DNA of 64,000 nucleotides from contig CP136067.1 of the NCBI GenBank assembly GCA_032622095.1, forward strand, positions 133,243,990-133,307,989, given 5' to 3'. The notes beneath the pieces are model-generated. The model had not been told where the DNA came from. It searched no databases and was given only the letters and a program-made list of their open reading frames with translations. Origin of the DNA: Siphonodentalium dalli. Its lineage: Eukaryota > Mollusca > Scaphopoda > Gadilida > Siphonodentaliidae. Positions 1-10,030 of this stretch are shown in pieces (within the stretch, counting starts at the first letter, position 1; each line of letters starts with the position of its first letter). The position numbers and the translations under genes were made by a program.

Positions 1-2256
1 TAATGACATGCATGTGTGCCGCAGCGGGGTTTACATGTGCTCGGTGTGCGGTTTAAAACGTTTGCCCACAGATCGGAGTTCGCGCATCAAATAATCGAGC
101 CCGTAACGAAATTTATTAGAACAATGGGGAGTGCCACGAAACACTATTCGATTATTTCTTACTTAAATTCAGCATATTTTGCTGGGAATGAAGATCTACA
201 TATAGACTCCTAAGATATTTATAACAATTGAACGTTTGCAACACGCATTCACTATTCATATTATCACAACTTGCATGCTTCATTTGAAAGGAACTGTCCG
301 AAATCACAAAACATTGAATGCTTATTCTCACATTCCAATTCCATCGGTCATTTTGTCACCAAATTGAGCGTATTCTTCCCGCTGTCATCATTTTGTTAAA
401 TGTTGGCCCATTGTTGAATTCATCAATCACCGTGCATATATATGTATACATATGTGCATCCGGAACTGTGCCGGTAAAAACAAAATAGCGCGCTGAACAA
501 ACTGACCGGTCGTCACATATCTTTCCCGCAGCCATGTTGATTTACCTGTAATTTACCTGCATGTGATCTTCGGTCTGGCGACTTTATAATATGTATATAT
601 GTATGTACAGTGCTTATTATACTTGAAATAAATTTGTTGGCTCTTCCTCTCCAGTTGTCGTTTGGTATGGATTTAAAATAATCAAATCTGCTGCTTCGAT
701 GCATATATAGGTCTAATTGTGTCAGGTTCCAGTTGTTTGTGCTGCGTGGTATAAGCTATATGCTATGCTACTGGTTTTTTAAATGAATTTCTATCTGCGT
801 GTAACTGTATCTGTAGATATTTAAGTGCAGGAACCTGTCGGTTATACTTATATCGAGACGCACTGTTCCAGGTGATACCACGACCGAGTAACTTTATAAC
901 CCGGTGGTGACTCTGGTAGCGTTCTTTGACGTGCACACACCGAGGTGTGTACACTGGTCAGCAATTAATGTCCGCGCCCGATCGTTGTAGCGCATATGGC
1001 CCAAAATTCCTTATAGCGAAAAAATGGCAAATACGTGTCCGAGGGGTGTATCTCATGCATGTCTCGACCGCCATCTCAATGGCAACACATCATTAAACAG
1101 GGGTCTTATGGCGTTTGAATTGTCAGGTATTACTTGTTCGACATATATTAACACATTCTTATATTTATGTAATCAAATAAAATTAAATGACATGATTACG
1201 CAGGTCTTATTTTTAGATGCACAGAATTGTGTGCACCAGCATAGATCAATGATATGGGTTTACTGGAAACACATACACATTCAAAGTACATGGGACTGCA
1301 TGTAGTTTCAAATAATAGTTAATATGTTTCCAGCGAAGTTAGAAATTCAACCAAACACGTTTGTGTCACATATTATTAAAAATTTAGTGTGATCAACGAT
1401 TCGCAATATTTAGGAATATAAAGACCCGAAATGTGTTTTCTCCGTTACCACGCCCACTGTAGTATATGTGTGTCGCATATCACAAACACAACATCAATAT
1501 TTTCCACATGTTTTGTTTTCGAAAACGTATATATCCCCACATAAGAAATTGGTCCATTTCGTCTGTCTATACACCATATAGAGTGGTAGAGAGTGTTCGA
1601 TTCGGAATGAATTTTTAATTGCACGGTAATCCTAAGATATACGGGTAGCCATTGACCCTAAACATCTGGCTAGTGACAGCTCGAATCATGAGTATTTTAT
1701 AAAATTGCATGCATGTGGCTATAGCTACCATTGTGTATTGATTGTGACAATATAAAACTGTTGCCACATGTTTAAATGGACTGTACGTACCCATCAGTCT
1801 ATGTAAACATACACTCAGATTCATACTGATACTGATTTTTTATATGTGGGTATGTAGTTTACTCCAGACTGCGTACCCATATGCTACCTTTTCGGGTTGG
1901 TAACGGAGAAAACATGCATAAAAGTGCCTACCGTTTTCATGGCAGCTGAAAAATAGGAACATGATCCTCCGGTGCTCATTTTAACGTGACACATTCCACA
2001 CATACTATATTTTCATATATGATGATGATAACCGGCATATCGAAAATTGATTTTTCGATTTGATTGCAAACTACATGTCGATTTAAGGAATTTTAGGCCA
2101 TATATACTGCACGCGCGACAACATAACTGAACAAATGTTAATTGTAATGTGTGGAAGTCGGTATTTTGAATTCGGATCTTTATTCAGTGATCTCGAATGA
2201 GATTATTCAACCTGACAAAATGGTATCTGGTCGAGTTCTTATTTTTGTCATAATAC
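1..2256. other. No gene recognised
   Basis: AT-rich sequence with only short, unrelated reading frames on both strands. I see no conserved protein motif, no convincing exon with good splice sites and no tandem array. It could be intergenic DNA or intron of an unseen gene to the left. Confidence 0.5.
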
Positions 2257-2331
2257 CCTGACCAGGTTGCGATCCCCGGTCCGCTATAGCACGAGAGACC
2301 AGTATGCCTATACGCTACCTCTCGGCTACCG
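2257..2331 (-). repeat. tRNA-derived SINE head (candidate)
   Basis: Read on the minus strand this stretch has a pol III box A-like sequence (TAGCCGAGAGG) and, about 40 nt downstream, a box B-like sequence (GATCGCAACC, one mismatch to GWTCRANNC). The order and spacing resemble a tRNA, but I cannot fold a clean cloverleaf, so a tRNA-derived SINE promoter is likelier than a functional tRNA gene. No poly-A tail was identified. Confidence 0.4.
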
Positions 2332-2439
2332 ACTTCTTTTTGTAGTTTTCTTTGTGACCTCTTGTTTTTTTTAAGAGTGATTTTTCTGTGTATTTGGCCG
2401 CATAACGGCGTTTTACAACTTGAAAGACAAGAATGGGAG

Positions 2440-3136
2440 TGAAACTAAATTAAAACAGGTGGAAAAAGAAAAGGAGTAACCACAGACAGAAATCTATCAT
2501 TTGAGGACCACATAAACGAGAAAATACAGAAAGCCAACAGTGTTCTTGGAGCCATCAGAAGATCATTCACCTACTTAGACTATACTACAATAGCAAAACT
2601 ATATAAAGGACTGGTAAGACCATTACTCGAATATGCTCAGCCTGCTTGGAGACCATATCTAAAAAAAAAAAACACAGTTCCAATGGAAAAAAGTTCAAAA
2701 GAGAGCAAAAAAACTAGTACCAGGACTAAAAGATATGGGATACGAGGATAGACTAAGAAAAATGGAACTACCAACCCTGATGCACAGAAGCCACCGATGT
2801 GATATGATTGAATGTTACAAAATATTCAACTGCTACGATCCGGAAGTATCAAACATTCTTACAAGAAACACCGAATCTCGGACCAGAGGCCACAACTATA
2901 AATTGTACAAGGAAAGATCTAACTATATATGACGTTAGAAAATATACATTTAGCCAAAGAGTGGTCACAACTTGGAACAATCTACCAGAAGAAGTGGTGT
3001 ATGCTGAAGATATTATAAACCAATTCAAAAACAGACTAGATCATCATTGGAAGAATCAGAATGTTAAATATGACTATAAAGCGGAATTGGTGACTGATTT
3101 TCAACCATACAACCCAAATATGTCTAGAGATGCAGC
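2440..3136 (+). pseudogene. LINE reverse transcriptase C-terminal fragment, frameshifted
   Basis: Three consecutive frames give recognisable pieces of the C-terminal end of a non-LTR retrotransposon reverse transcriptase: a GVTTDRNLSFEDHI block, a KLYKGLVRPLLEYAQPAW block, and a final block with FSQRVVTTWNNLPEEVV and FKNRLDHHW. These are the thumb and tail motifs typical of LINE polymerases. The frame is broken at an A10 run near 2660 and again near 2930, and the endonuclease and catalytic FADD regions are absent, so this is a dead 5'-truncated copy. The Polinton inserted at its downstream end. If the Polinton is ignored, the last frame stays open for about 25 more codons beyond the insertion point. 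Confidence 0.75.
3131..3136. repeat. Polinton target-site duplication, left copy
   Basis: TGCAGC directly abuts the left terminus and is repeated exactly after the right terminus at 16967. Six base pairs is the duplication length expected of Polinton integrases. Confidence 0.92.
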
Positions 3137-3618
3137 AGTAGTGTATAAGAATATCTAATTCGTATACTCTATAGAATTAAAGGTATTGTAAGTCATACTA
3201 AGCAAACTATTTCTAGGCAGATGGTTATAGTAAGTAAACTATTTCTAGGCAGATGGTATAGTAAGCAAACTATTTCTAGGCAGATGGTATAGTAAGCAAA
3301 CTATTTCTAGGCAGATGATATAGTCAGGCTAACTAGTAACTATTTGAAGGATTAGTACGCATGATTGAATACATGTATTGATATGTAGGTTAGTTATGAT
3401 AGGATAGTCCTAAATGAGATGAATTATTCGCTAGTGAATAACCTCGTGCATGTAAAAAACCACAAGGCTAAAACACATGTAATATTTGTTAGTTTCGGAA
3501 CTGTTTCTTCGTTAATGTAGATTTGTAGGTAACACTATTCGATCTCATAAAACTCGATATTACAGAGTCTCGTAGAAAACGAAATGTGGAACCCTTCACA
3601 CTTTAGTTCCTATAATGA
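3137..3618 (+). repeat. Polinton left terminal inverted repeat
   Basis: About 482 bp matching the reverse complement of 16487-16966. Pairing continues from the terminus through the sub-repeat block to the ctttagttcct motif near 3601. Differences seen include an a/t change near 3580 and a small indel near 3590. Beyond 3618 the similarity fades. Confidence 0.93.
3200..3326 (+). repeat. Four ~31-bp tandem units inside left TIR
   Basis: Four head-to-tail copies of a unit containing ctatttctaggcagatgg. The first unit is one base longer and the fourth ends in gatatagtc. The same four units in the same order occur in the right TIR at 16778-16904. Such subterminal arrays are plausible binding sites for integrase or terminal protein; that role is inference. 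Confidence 0.9.
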
Positions 3619-3660
3619 TTAATAATGATAACAAACATAACAATAAAATATATAAATACA

Positions 3661-4390
3661 TTATTCCTCTACGGGTGAATTGCTCGGTCTAATATCGTCA
3701 GTTGATGTCTGCTCATCCGTAGATGATGAGTTTCGTCGCCTATGGTGTACGTTGTATGGTCTGTATCGTCTTCTGATCCTATTTGCCGCAGGCCAGATAT
3801 TATTCTCCATTCGCATTACTGCTGAATGTCTTTCATTGTTCACTAAAGTCCCATCAGGTATTAATGGGTCAGACAATGAAATCCACCCAGCAGCCTTCTG
3901 AATCAGTAGGCAAGAAAGACGAAAGTTTTTCATCCTTAATTCGGATAGACAAGAACATTCAACTGAAAAAAATATATATATATCTGTAAACAATAGTAAT
4001 TAATCTATATTTAAATATAAAATATTTATCGTAAAGCTCCTAATTTATTTTTATCAAAACTAATTCGATATAAATATACTTTAAAATGCAATAATACATC
4101 AAAACCTATAATTTCACACGATAAAAAAATATATATATCTGTGAAAACAAAGAATGTATCAAAAATAATGGAAATCAATTAAATAATAACTTACCTATTA
4201 TTAAATCATAAATTCTATCCAAAATGGTGTCCACAGTCAAATCCCCGTCGCAGTAGCCTACCCAAGCGTCTACAAATTCTCGCCTATAATATTGCAACCG
4301 CTGCTGTTTAAACTCATATTCAACGCGAACAACATTCAAAAAATGAATAATTCTTATAATTTGTGAAAATGCAAAATAATAAGGTTCCAT
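3661..4390 (-). CDS. Polinton leftward two-exon gene, unknown function
   Basis: I do not recognise this protein. On the minus strand the first ATG is at 4390. Exon 1 runs to 4195 and ends at a perfect donor (AG|GTAAGT). An acceptor (ttttttcag) at 3963 starts exon 2 (3962-3661). The intron is 232 bp, the join keeps frame (phase 1), and the product is 165 aa. The N-terminal half is aromatic and helical looking (starts MEPYYFAFSQIIRI). The C-terminal third is Arg-rich (RIRRRYRPY, HHRRR) and then acidic/Ser/Thr-rich, like a nuclear or nucleic-acid-binding tail. It is transcribed divergently from the polymerase, and a TTTATAAG motif near 4452-4459 could be its TATA box. Polintons often carry lineage-specific genes at this position. 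Two separate short proteins are possible but the splice sites argue against that. Confidence 0.6.
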
Positions 4391-4783
4391 AATTCCTAGT
4401 TTAAATTTCGAAAAAATTGTAAGCAAAAGACGCCCAAACTCCAACAAACTCTTATAAAGTAAACGAAAAGCAATTAATTTATCCAGTTAAATACCACATA
4501 ATTTATATATGACATCAAGATGTCATGTCAAGAAAGCAATAAAAAAAAATGTCATTAATCATTATCATAAAAGATATTAACAGAATATCTTACATAGTTA
4601 CCAATAAGCATTTCAATGAAAGGATTATAGATATGTTTTTAAAAACAACATAGTTTCATATAAACAACACCTGAGTATTTGTTCAACGTTCCAAAAAACT
4701 AGAACACATTAATATCTGACAAATTTAATGTTTAAATTACCTAAAATAGAACTAGATAGAATTAATGGCGCCAAGTCCATCTC
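4391..4783. promoter_or_regulatory. Divergent intergenic region, leftward gene and polymerase
   Basis: About 390 bp of AT-rich sequence between the two divergent Polinton transcription units. It holds a candidate leftward TATA box near 4452 and leads into the rightward TATA box at 4784. No coding potential seen. Confidence 0.45.
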
Positions 4784-4790
4784 TATATAA
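4784..4790 (+). promoter_or_regulatory. TATA box of the polymerase gene
   Basis: TATATAA in a CTC-TATATAA-GC context. A start site about 25-30 nt downstream would give a short non-coding exon with no ATG that ends at the strong donor at 4850/4851. Confidence 0.6.
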
Positions 4791-4850
4791 GCTGAATAGA
4801 ATTAAAGCATTTATTAAGGTGCACGCTTTAAAGAATTACAGATTTAAAAG

Positions 4851-5159
4851 GTAAGTCTTTTTTTTTATTTTATTTTTTTATTTTCGTCTTATAATCAGCA
4901 TTTAATCGCAAAGTGGCAAATTACAAACGATATATAATACACGTATTCATCAGAATAAAAAAATCCGGGTAACTAATTTTCATAAAAATTATTGAAGTTA
5001 GCGCCATTCACGTCTTTGGGCATATTTATATTAACCGAATCTTTCGGGAAAATGTATTCAAAAGCTTTTTTATATATACTGATTCATCTATATCATCAAA
5101 GCTCTCTACTTTATCCCTAATCATAACCTAAATTAAAGTCCCATAAATTTGCCTTTCAG
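4851..5159 (+). other. 5'UTR intron of the polymerase gene
   Basis: Donor AAAAG|GTAAGT at 4850/4851 and acceptor tttgcctttcag ending at 5159, 309 bp apart. The acceptor is 19 nt before the first ATG (5179). The upstream exon contains no ATG after the TATA box, so the intron lies wholly in the leader. Confidence 0.65.
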
Positions 5160-5178
5160 ATTCCATATTGTCGCAATA

Positions 5179-8100
5179 ATGGCTACGGAAGATGCCTTAA
5201 ATATACAGCCGGGACCGTTTTATGAGATCACAAAAACGAGAGAAATTCGTTCCAAAAAGTTCAAAGTCACTAACAAAGTTTATAGTTTAAAATTTATCAA
5301 TTTACCAGATATATTAGAAACACAAGATATAGAACAATTATTTGACGATATTCTCGAGAATGTTGCACCAGAGTATGATTTTGAGCAATGGGGACAGAGA
5401 TATGTTAGATTAACTTTGAGTCATCCAACATTAGACCTAGATTTATGGGTTGATTTTCAAAAAGATACTATCAAAGGAAAAGATATTATTAATAAAATTG
5501 AATCGATTCAACAGAGCAAACAAGAATTTCGTATTGACGGAACTATTATTATGGATATAACGATAGCATATATTCCTATGGGTTCTGGTCGAATTAAAAC
5601 GATGAATCAGAAGTTTACATCATCGAACTTAATTATCACAATGCCAGAATGTGCAGGAGAGTGTACCGACAATTTATGTTTACCTATGTGCATCGTTATG
5701 GCGAGAGAAATGATTAAAATACCAGCCAACAAAGATGACGAATTATATATCAGAAATGTTAGAAATTTTACCAACGCACGCAGAAAATATAATTCCAAGT
5801 ATAGAAACAAACAAGCTATAAAGCTATCTCATGAAGCTGAAATAGATATATCATCACCATGCGATCTATCCGATGTTCAAAAAATACAAAATTTCATACA
5901 AAACGAAATGTGTATAATCGTCAAAGACAATTGCGATAGAATAATATGGAAAGGAGAATATACAGCTACAGTTAATATTTATATTATATATCATAACAAA
6001 CATTATTGGTTAATGAAAAACGGAGATGTATTGAAAATTTTAAAGAATAAACATACTTGTCAAATATGTGGTAAAATTTATGTGAAATCACATAATTGCG
6101 CCAAAATATGTAAATTCTGCTACGGTGAATTACCTTGCAATTTTGATCCATTTACAGCTGTTAAATGCGATACGTGTGAAATTGTGTGCAAATCCAAAAA
6201 ATGTCTCGAAAATCATATTCTGAACCATGTCTGCACTAAGTATAAAAAATGCGATAATTGTTCGCGTATGTATGGAAAAACTCAATCGCACAAATGCTAT
6301 CATAAATTCTGTAGAAATTGTCGTTCATATTACGAAGAAGAAAATCAGCATAAATGTTATATCACAGTGTTAAATCCTAAAACAGAATTTAAAAATACTA
6401 ATTATATATTCTATGATATCGAGACATTTTGCGACGAAAATAATAGACATATACCATATCTTGTTTGTGCACATATTGTTTGTCAATCCTGTATCAATAT
6501 ATATGATATGTCTTTTAATACATGCTTGCATTGTGATCGTACAAAATACCATACATTCGGACTAGACTGTATACATCAATTTGTGCAGAAAATTTTAAAT
6601 CTACACAACAAAGTAAAGAAGGCTACTATATGTATAGCTCATAACGCGGGTAGATATGACGATCACTTTATACTAGATTATTTACTCAACAATTATATAG
6701 ATATCGACAAATTAAATATAATTCAAAGAGGGAACAAAATATTATCAATTCAATTAGAAAATTTGAAGTTTCTAGATTCGTATTTATTTTTTGCGGTAAG
6801 TTTAGACAAAGCATCCAAGTCTTTTGGTTGTGGAGAAAACGCGTCAAAATCCTTTTTTCCACACGCATTTGCAAATAATGACAAATTACAATATATAGGA
6901 GAATGGCCAGCGATGCATTATTATAATTTAGAACAAATGAGTACAGATCGTATTTTGATCTTTAATGATTGGTATAAAAAAAACAAAAATAGAAAATTCC
7001 ATTTTGAAATAGAAGCATTGAAATATTGCATGATAGACTGCAAGGTGCTTCATATGTGTTGCTCTAAATTCAGAGAAATATTTACGACAACGTGTAACAC
7101 GGATCCATTTAATGAGGGAGTCACCCTTCCATCTATATCATTTCGAATTTTTAGGAAAATGTTTATGCCAGAAAATACCATTGCCATAAATTCATGTCCG
7201 TTACAAGCTAATTCAACCAAATCGTTGTTATGGATAGCTCATTATATAGAGTCTACGGGTTTTCAATGTCAATATTTAGGAAATTCAACCCAAGAATATG
7301 TTCTGTTTGAAAAATATAGACTAGATGGTTATGATCGCATAAATGGTATAGGACTCGAATTTTACGGGTGCGAATATCATTGTCATACGTGTATAAAACA
7401 AAAAGATAGAAATGCAATTCATCCTCTACAGAGAAGATCGTACAACGATATATATCAGAAAACGATGGAAAGAGAACAAGAAATAAAACAATATATTCCG
7501 CTGATAACTATATGGGAATGCGAATACGAAAAACAATTACAAACTGATTTAGAATTCAAAACATTTATTCAAAATGCTACGGTTTCTGGCACATTGGACC
7601 CTCGTAAATCATTATTCGGCGGCAGGTGCGAAGTTTTCAAATATTTAGCTGAAAAAAACGAAGATGGAACCGTGTGCGGATATCCGAATGCTAGTATAAG
7701 ATTTTCAGACGTGAATTCATTGTACCCCGCCATGATGCTTAATAAAAAATTTCCTATAGGACACCCCACCGTAATAAAAAATCCCGATTTGAATGATATC
7801 GAAAACTATTTTGGTTTGATTGAATGTCTGATATTACCGCCAAACAATTTAATATATCCAGTATTACCAATAAAACTTAAAAGCGGAAAATTAGTTTTCG
7901 GTCTATGTAATAAATGCATGGTAGACAACAATCAAAACCAATGCGAACACGATGAAAATCAGAGACGAATTTATGGCGTGTGGTGCACTCCTGAAATAGA
8001 ATATGCCATCGCGCGTGGTTACAAAGTTATTCATATATATCAAGTATGGCATTACCCGGAAAACGATGAGAAAATTGGCGGTATTTTTAAACCGTTTATA

Positions 8101-9075
8101 TTATATTTCCATCGTCTCAAAACATATGCCAGTCCGTTCCCGCAAAATATTCAAACTATGGAGCAAAAACAGCAATTTTGTGAGGAGTACGGCAAAAAAT
8201 TTGGACAAAAACTAGATATATATAAAATGCAGGAAAATCCAACGATGAGAATGATGGCGAAATTGATTATGAACTCTTTATTCGGTAGATTAGCAATGCG
8301 CGATCAAATGAGTTCCACTAAAATTTTAAAAGATACGGAACAATATTTCAAGTTATGGGCCAACAAAGATATCAGAATTGAAAATATTAAATTATTTGAT
8401 AAAGGAGAAATTATGTATGTCACGTATAAACAATTAAAAGAAAACCAAAACAGAAATAACAATGTGATTTTAGCTTCATTTATAACGGCATATGCCAGAA
8501 TAACAATGCTTGAACATTTGGAAACCATAGGCGATCGCGCAATTTATATGGACACTGACTCGTGTATCTGGATTCACACAGAAAATGGACCTAATCTACC
8601 CGACGGTTGTATGTTGGGAGACCTACAAAATGATTTATGTCAAGGTGAATTAACATTAAAAAAGTATTGCGCGTCCGCATCAAAATCATACGCTTATGAA
8701 GTCGCCGAATCTGGTCGTAAAGTTATAAAGCTCAAAGGATTTAATGTCAGCAAATGGATTAACGCCAATATCGATTTCGACAACATGACTAAACTGGTCA
8801 AAGGCGAGGAAAACAGTCTACAAGCCGTTTTTCCCAACGAATTTGTTAGGACGAAAGATTTTCATATATACTCAAAACGCATGACTAAAACGATGAGATT
8901 AGCAGGAGATAAACGCAGAATAATCAAAGATTATGCTACTGAACCATTTGGTTATTTATCATCGCTAGATGAAGATTGGGAAAGCATAAAAGATTTATTA
9001 TTACCAGAATCACCTTCAATTATTACAGATGGAACAAGACCTGACGAAAGTAACTATTTCGAGAAATATGTGTGA
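5179..9075 (+). CDS. polB: Protein-primed family B DNA polymerase
   Basis: A 1298-aa polymerase expected to replicate the linear element by protein priming. Start: the first ATG, just after a splice acceptor. Exonuclease motifs: Exo I YDIET (D413, E415), Exo II AHNAGRYDD (D494), Exo III YCMID (Y616, D620). Polymerase motifs: A SDVNSLYP (D844), B KLIMNSLFG (K1028, G1036), C MDTDS (D1125, D1127). All catalytic residues are present. Residues ~294-393 form a Cys/His-rich zinc-binding region. Further upstream, TDNLCLPM (C167) and NKHYWLM (H275) resemble the Cys and His blocks of an OTU-like fold often fused to Polinton polymerases; that assignment is tentative. Length is usual for the family. A polyadenylation signal follows at 9157. 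Confidence 0.96.
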   Translation: MATEDALNIQPGPFYEITKTREIRSKKFKVTNKVYSLKFINLPDILETQDIEQLFDDILENVAPEYDFEQWGQRYVRLTLSHPTLDLDLWVDFQKDTIKGKDIINKIESIQQSKQEFRIDGTIIMDITIAYIPMGSGRIKTMNQKFTSSNLIITMPECAGECTDNLCLPMCIVMAREMIKIPANKDDELYIRNVRNFTNARRKYNSKYRNKQAIKLSHEAEIDISSPCDLSDVQKIQNFIQNEMCIIVKDNCDRIIWKGEYTATVNIYIIYHNKHYWLMKNGDVLKILKNKHTCQICGKIYVKSHNCAKICKFCYGELPCNFDPFTAVKCDTCEIVCKSKKCLENHILNHVCTKYKKCDNCSRMYGKTQSHKCYHKFCRNCRSYYEEENQHKCYITVLNPKTEFKNTNYIFYDIETFCDENNRHIPYLVCAHIVCQSCINIYDMSFNTCLHCDRTKYHTFGLDCIHQFVQKILNLHNKVKKATICIAHNAGRYDDHFILDYLLNNYIDIDKLNIIQRGNKILSIQLENLKFLDSYLFFAVSLDKASKSFGCGENASKSFFPHAFANNDKLQYIGEWPAMHYYNLEQMSTDRILIFNDWYKKNKNRKFHFEIEALKYCMIDCKVLHMCCSKFREIFTTTCNTDPFNEGVTLPSISFRIFRKMFMPENTIAINSCPLQANSTKSLLWIAHYIESTGFQCQYLGNSTQEYVLFEKYRLDGYDRINGIGLEFYGCEYHCHTCIKQKDRNAIHPLQRRSYNDIYQKTMEREQEIKQYIPLITIWECEYEKQLQTDLEFKTFIQNATVSGTLDPRKSLFGGRCEVFKYLAEKNEDGTVCGYPNASIRFSDVNSLYPAMMLNKKFPIGHPTVIKNPDLNDIENYFGLIECLILPPNNLIYPVLPIKLKSGKLVFGLCNKCMVDNNQNQCEHDENQRRIYGVWCTPEIEYAIARGYKVIHIYQVWHYPENDEKIGGIFKPFILYFHRLKTYASPFPQNIQTMEQKQQFCEEYGKKFGQKLDIYKMQENPTMRMMAKLIMNSLFGRLAMRDQMSSTKILKDTEQYFKLWANKDIRIENIKLFDKGEIMYVTYKQLKENQNRNNNVILASFITAYARITMLEHLETIGDRAIYMDTDSCIWIHTENGPNLPDGCMLGDLQNDLCQGELTLKKYCASASKSYAYEVAESGRKVIKLKGFNVSKWINANIDFDNMTKLVKGEENSLQAVFPNEFVRTKDFHIYSKRMTKTMRLAGDKRRIIKDYATEPFGYLSSLDEDWESIKDLLLPESPSIITDGTRPDESNYFEKYV

Positions 9076-9103
9076 ATGTTTATAGTTGAACTAACAGTTA
9101 AAC
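9075..9103 (-). promoter_or_regulatory. Dyad plus TATAAA module, copy 1
   Basis: Read on the minus strand: an imperfect 7-bp dyad (GTTTAAC-TGTTA-GTTCAAC) followed at once by TATAAACATT. A second copy lies at 9601-9629, and 19 bp (aatgtttatagttgaacta on +) are identical between them. This one overlaps the polymerase stop codon. It looks like an operator beside a TATA box; no target gene is clear for this copy. Confidence 0.4.
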
Positions 9104-9156
9104 ATGAGATTTGCCACATACTTAACCAATATATCATCCCTGTTCCGTGCACAAGA

Positions 9157-9162
9157 AATAAA
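9157..9162 (+). terminator. Polyadenylation signal after polymerase gene
   Basis: AATAAA 82 nt after the polymerase stop codon, in an AT-rich 3' region before the next rightward gene. Confidence 0.5.
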
Positions 9163-9305
9163 ATTTGCGTAGATTCTACCATAATATACATATCTCATTT
9201 GAGTGTTTCAATTATCTACATTGAAATGTGCGAAGTAAACAGTATGCTGAATAAAAACAAAACAAAAATGTAACAGTTATGTTTACATATACAAATTTCA
9301 CTTAC

Positions 9306-9590
9306 CTGATTATTAAGAAAACACATGTAGCAAATAATTCCCCGCATATAATTCACAATGCCAACACTAGATTTAAAAAACAAAACACACTAAAATAAAA
9401 CATGTGGGCCTCCATTCCCTTTAAGTAGAAAAAACAATGTTACACATGCAGGAGCGTCATGGAATTGATCATCATCTAATGTTTCGTCGAAACTATCGTC
9501 GACAAATTGAGCAACAGCAGGCCGTCTAATCCATGATGGTGTTGTGTCCAACTCTATCGCGCTGATCAATCGTTCCCGAACACTATTCAT
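9306..9590 (-). CDS. Possible small leftward spliced gene
   Basis: From an ATG at 9590 a minus-strand frame reads 66 codons (starts MNSVRERLISAIELDTT, rich in Asp later). Below it, minus-strand sequence has an excellent acceptor (ttttttaaatctag) followed by a 61-nt open segment (9366-9306) that ends at an excellent donor (CAG|GTAAG). The signals suggest a leftward transcript with a short internal exon, but I could not find the joining donor in frame or the next acceptor. The dyad/TATAAA module at 9601-9629 lies immediately upstream. The product is unrecognised and the model is weak. Confidence 0.25.
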
Positions 9591-9600
9591 GTCCTCTACC

Positions 9601-9629
9601 AATGTTTATAGTTGAACTATCTGTTCAAC
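9601..9629 (-). promoter_or_regulatory. Dyad plus TATAAA module, copy 2
   Basis: A perfect 7-bp dyad (GTTGAAC-AGATA-GTTCAAC on the minus strand) followed by TATAAACATT, only ~15 nt above the leftward ATG at 9590. It matches the module at 9075-9103, so it is probably functional in regulating leftward transcription or marks a duplicated segment. Confidence 0.45.
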
Positions 9630-10030
9630 ACGATAAAATCCTTCTTTTTACCGCAAACTTAAATTTACACGATATATCAACACCCTTCCGCGCCCCCCAT
9701 GTGGTAAATGTTTTAATTCAACTGGCTTTAGATTGGTTCCGCCATATTAAACAGAGGTGACAGTTTGTAATGGGTTAGCACGGTATATCTTTATGGGCGG
9801 TGGTCGACAACAGGTAGTAAAATTTGAATTCAATAGGTGTTTCGCGACATTAAACTGCCGATACGGTTTGTAACGCGATAGCATCAAGTCGACAAAGCGT
9901 GTGATTATATATGGCTACCCACTGTTATGTATACATCAGATTCTCTCTTGTCAATTTTGCCGGACATCCAGTGTGGGAAAAAAAATTGTGTTTTACTGAA
10001 TTAAAGAGCGTTTGACAAAACAATAAAACA
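9630..10030 (+). promoter_or_regulatory. Leader region of the capsid/packaging gene block
   Basis: About 400 bp without coding potential. A TATA-like TATATAT at 9906-9912 lies ~120 nt before the ATPase ATG and is the best candidate promoter for the rightward gene block. A short pyrimidine-rich start-site-like stretch (cagattctctcttg) follows at a suitable distance. Confidence 0.4.

Noticed and set aside
2257-2331. Functional tRNA gene
   Set aside because: Box A and B resemble a tRNA but no clean cloverleaf with acceptor stem can be drawn; a SINE head is likelier.
3131-3145. Polinton terminus placed at agtgtataag (3140)
   Set aside because: Extending the inverted repeat to 3137 gives a longer perfect match and the exact TGCAGC duplication; the shorter choice gives none.
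5149-5178. Upstream extension of the polymerase to a TTG codon
   Set aside because: It crosses a strong splice acceptor (cctttcag at 5159); the first ATG at 5179 is the sensible start.
9076-9273. Small gene directly after the polymerase
   Set aside because: The frame covers the 3'UTR including the AATAAA signal and has no conserved features.
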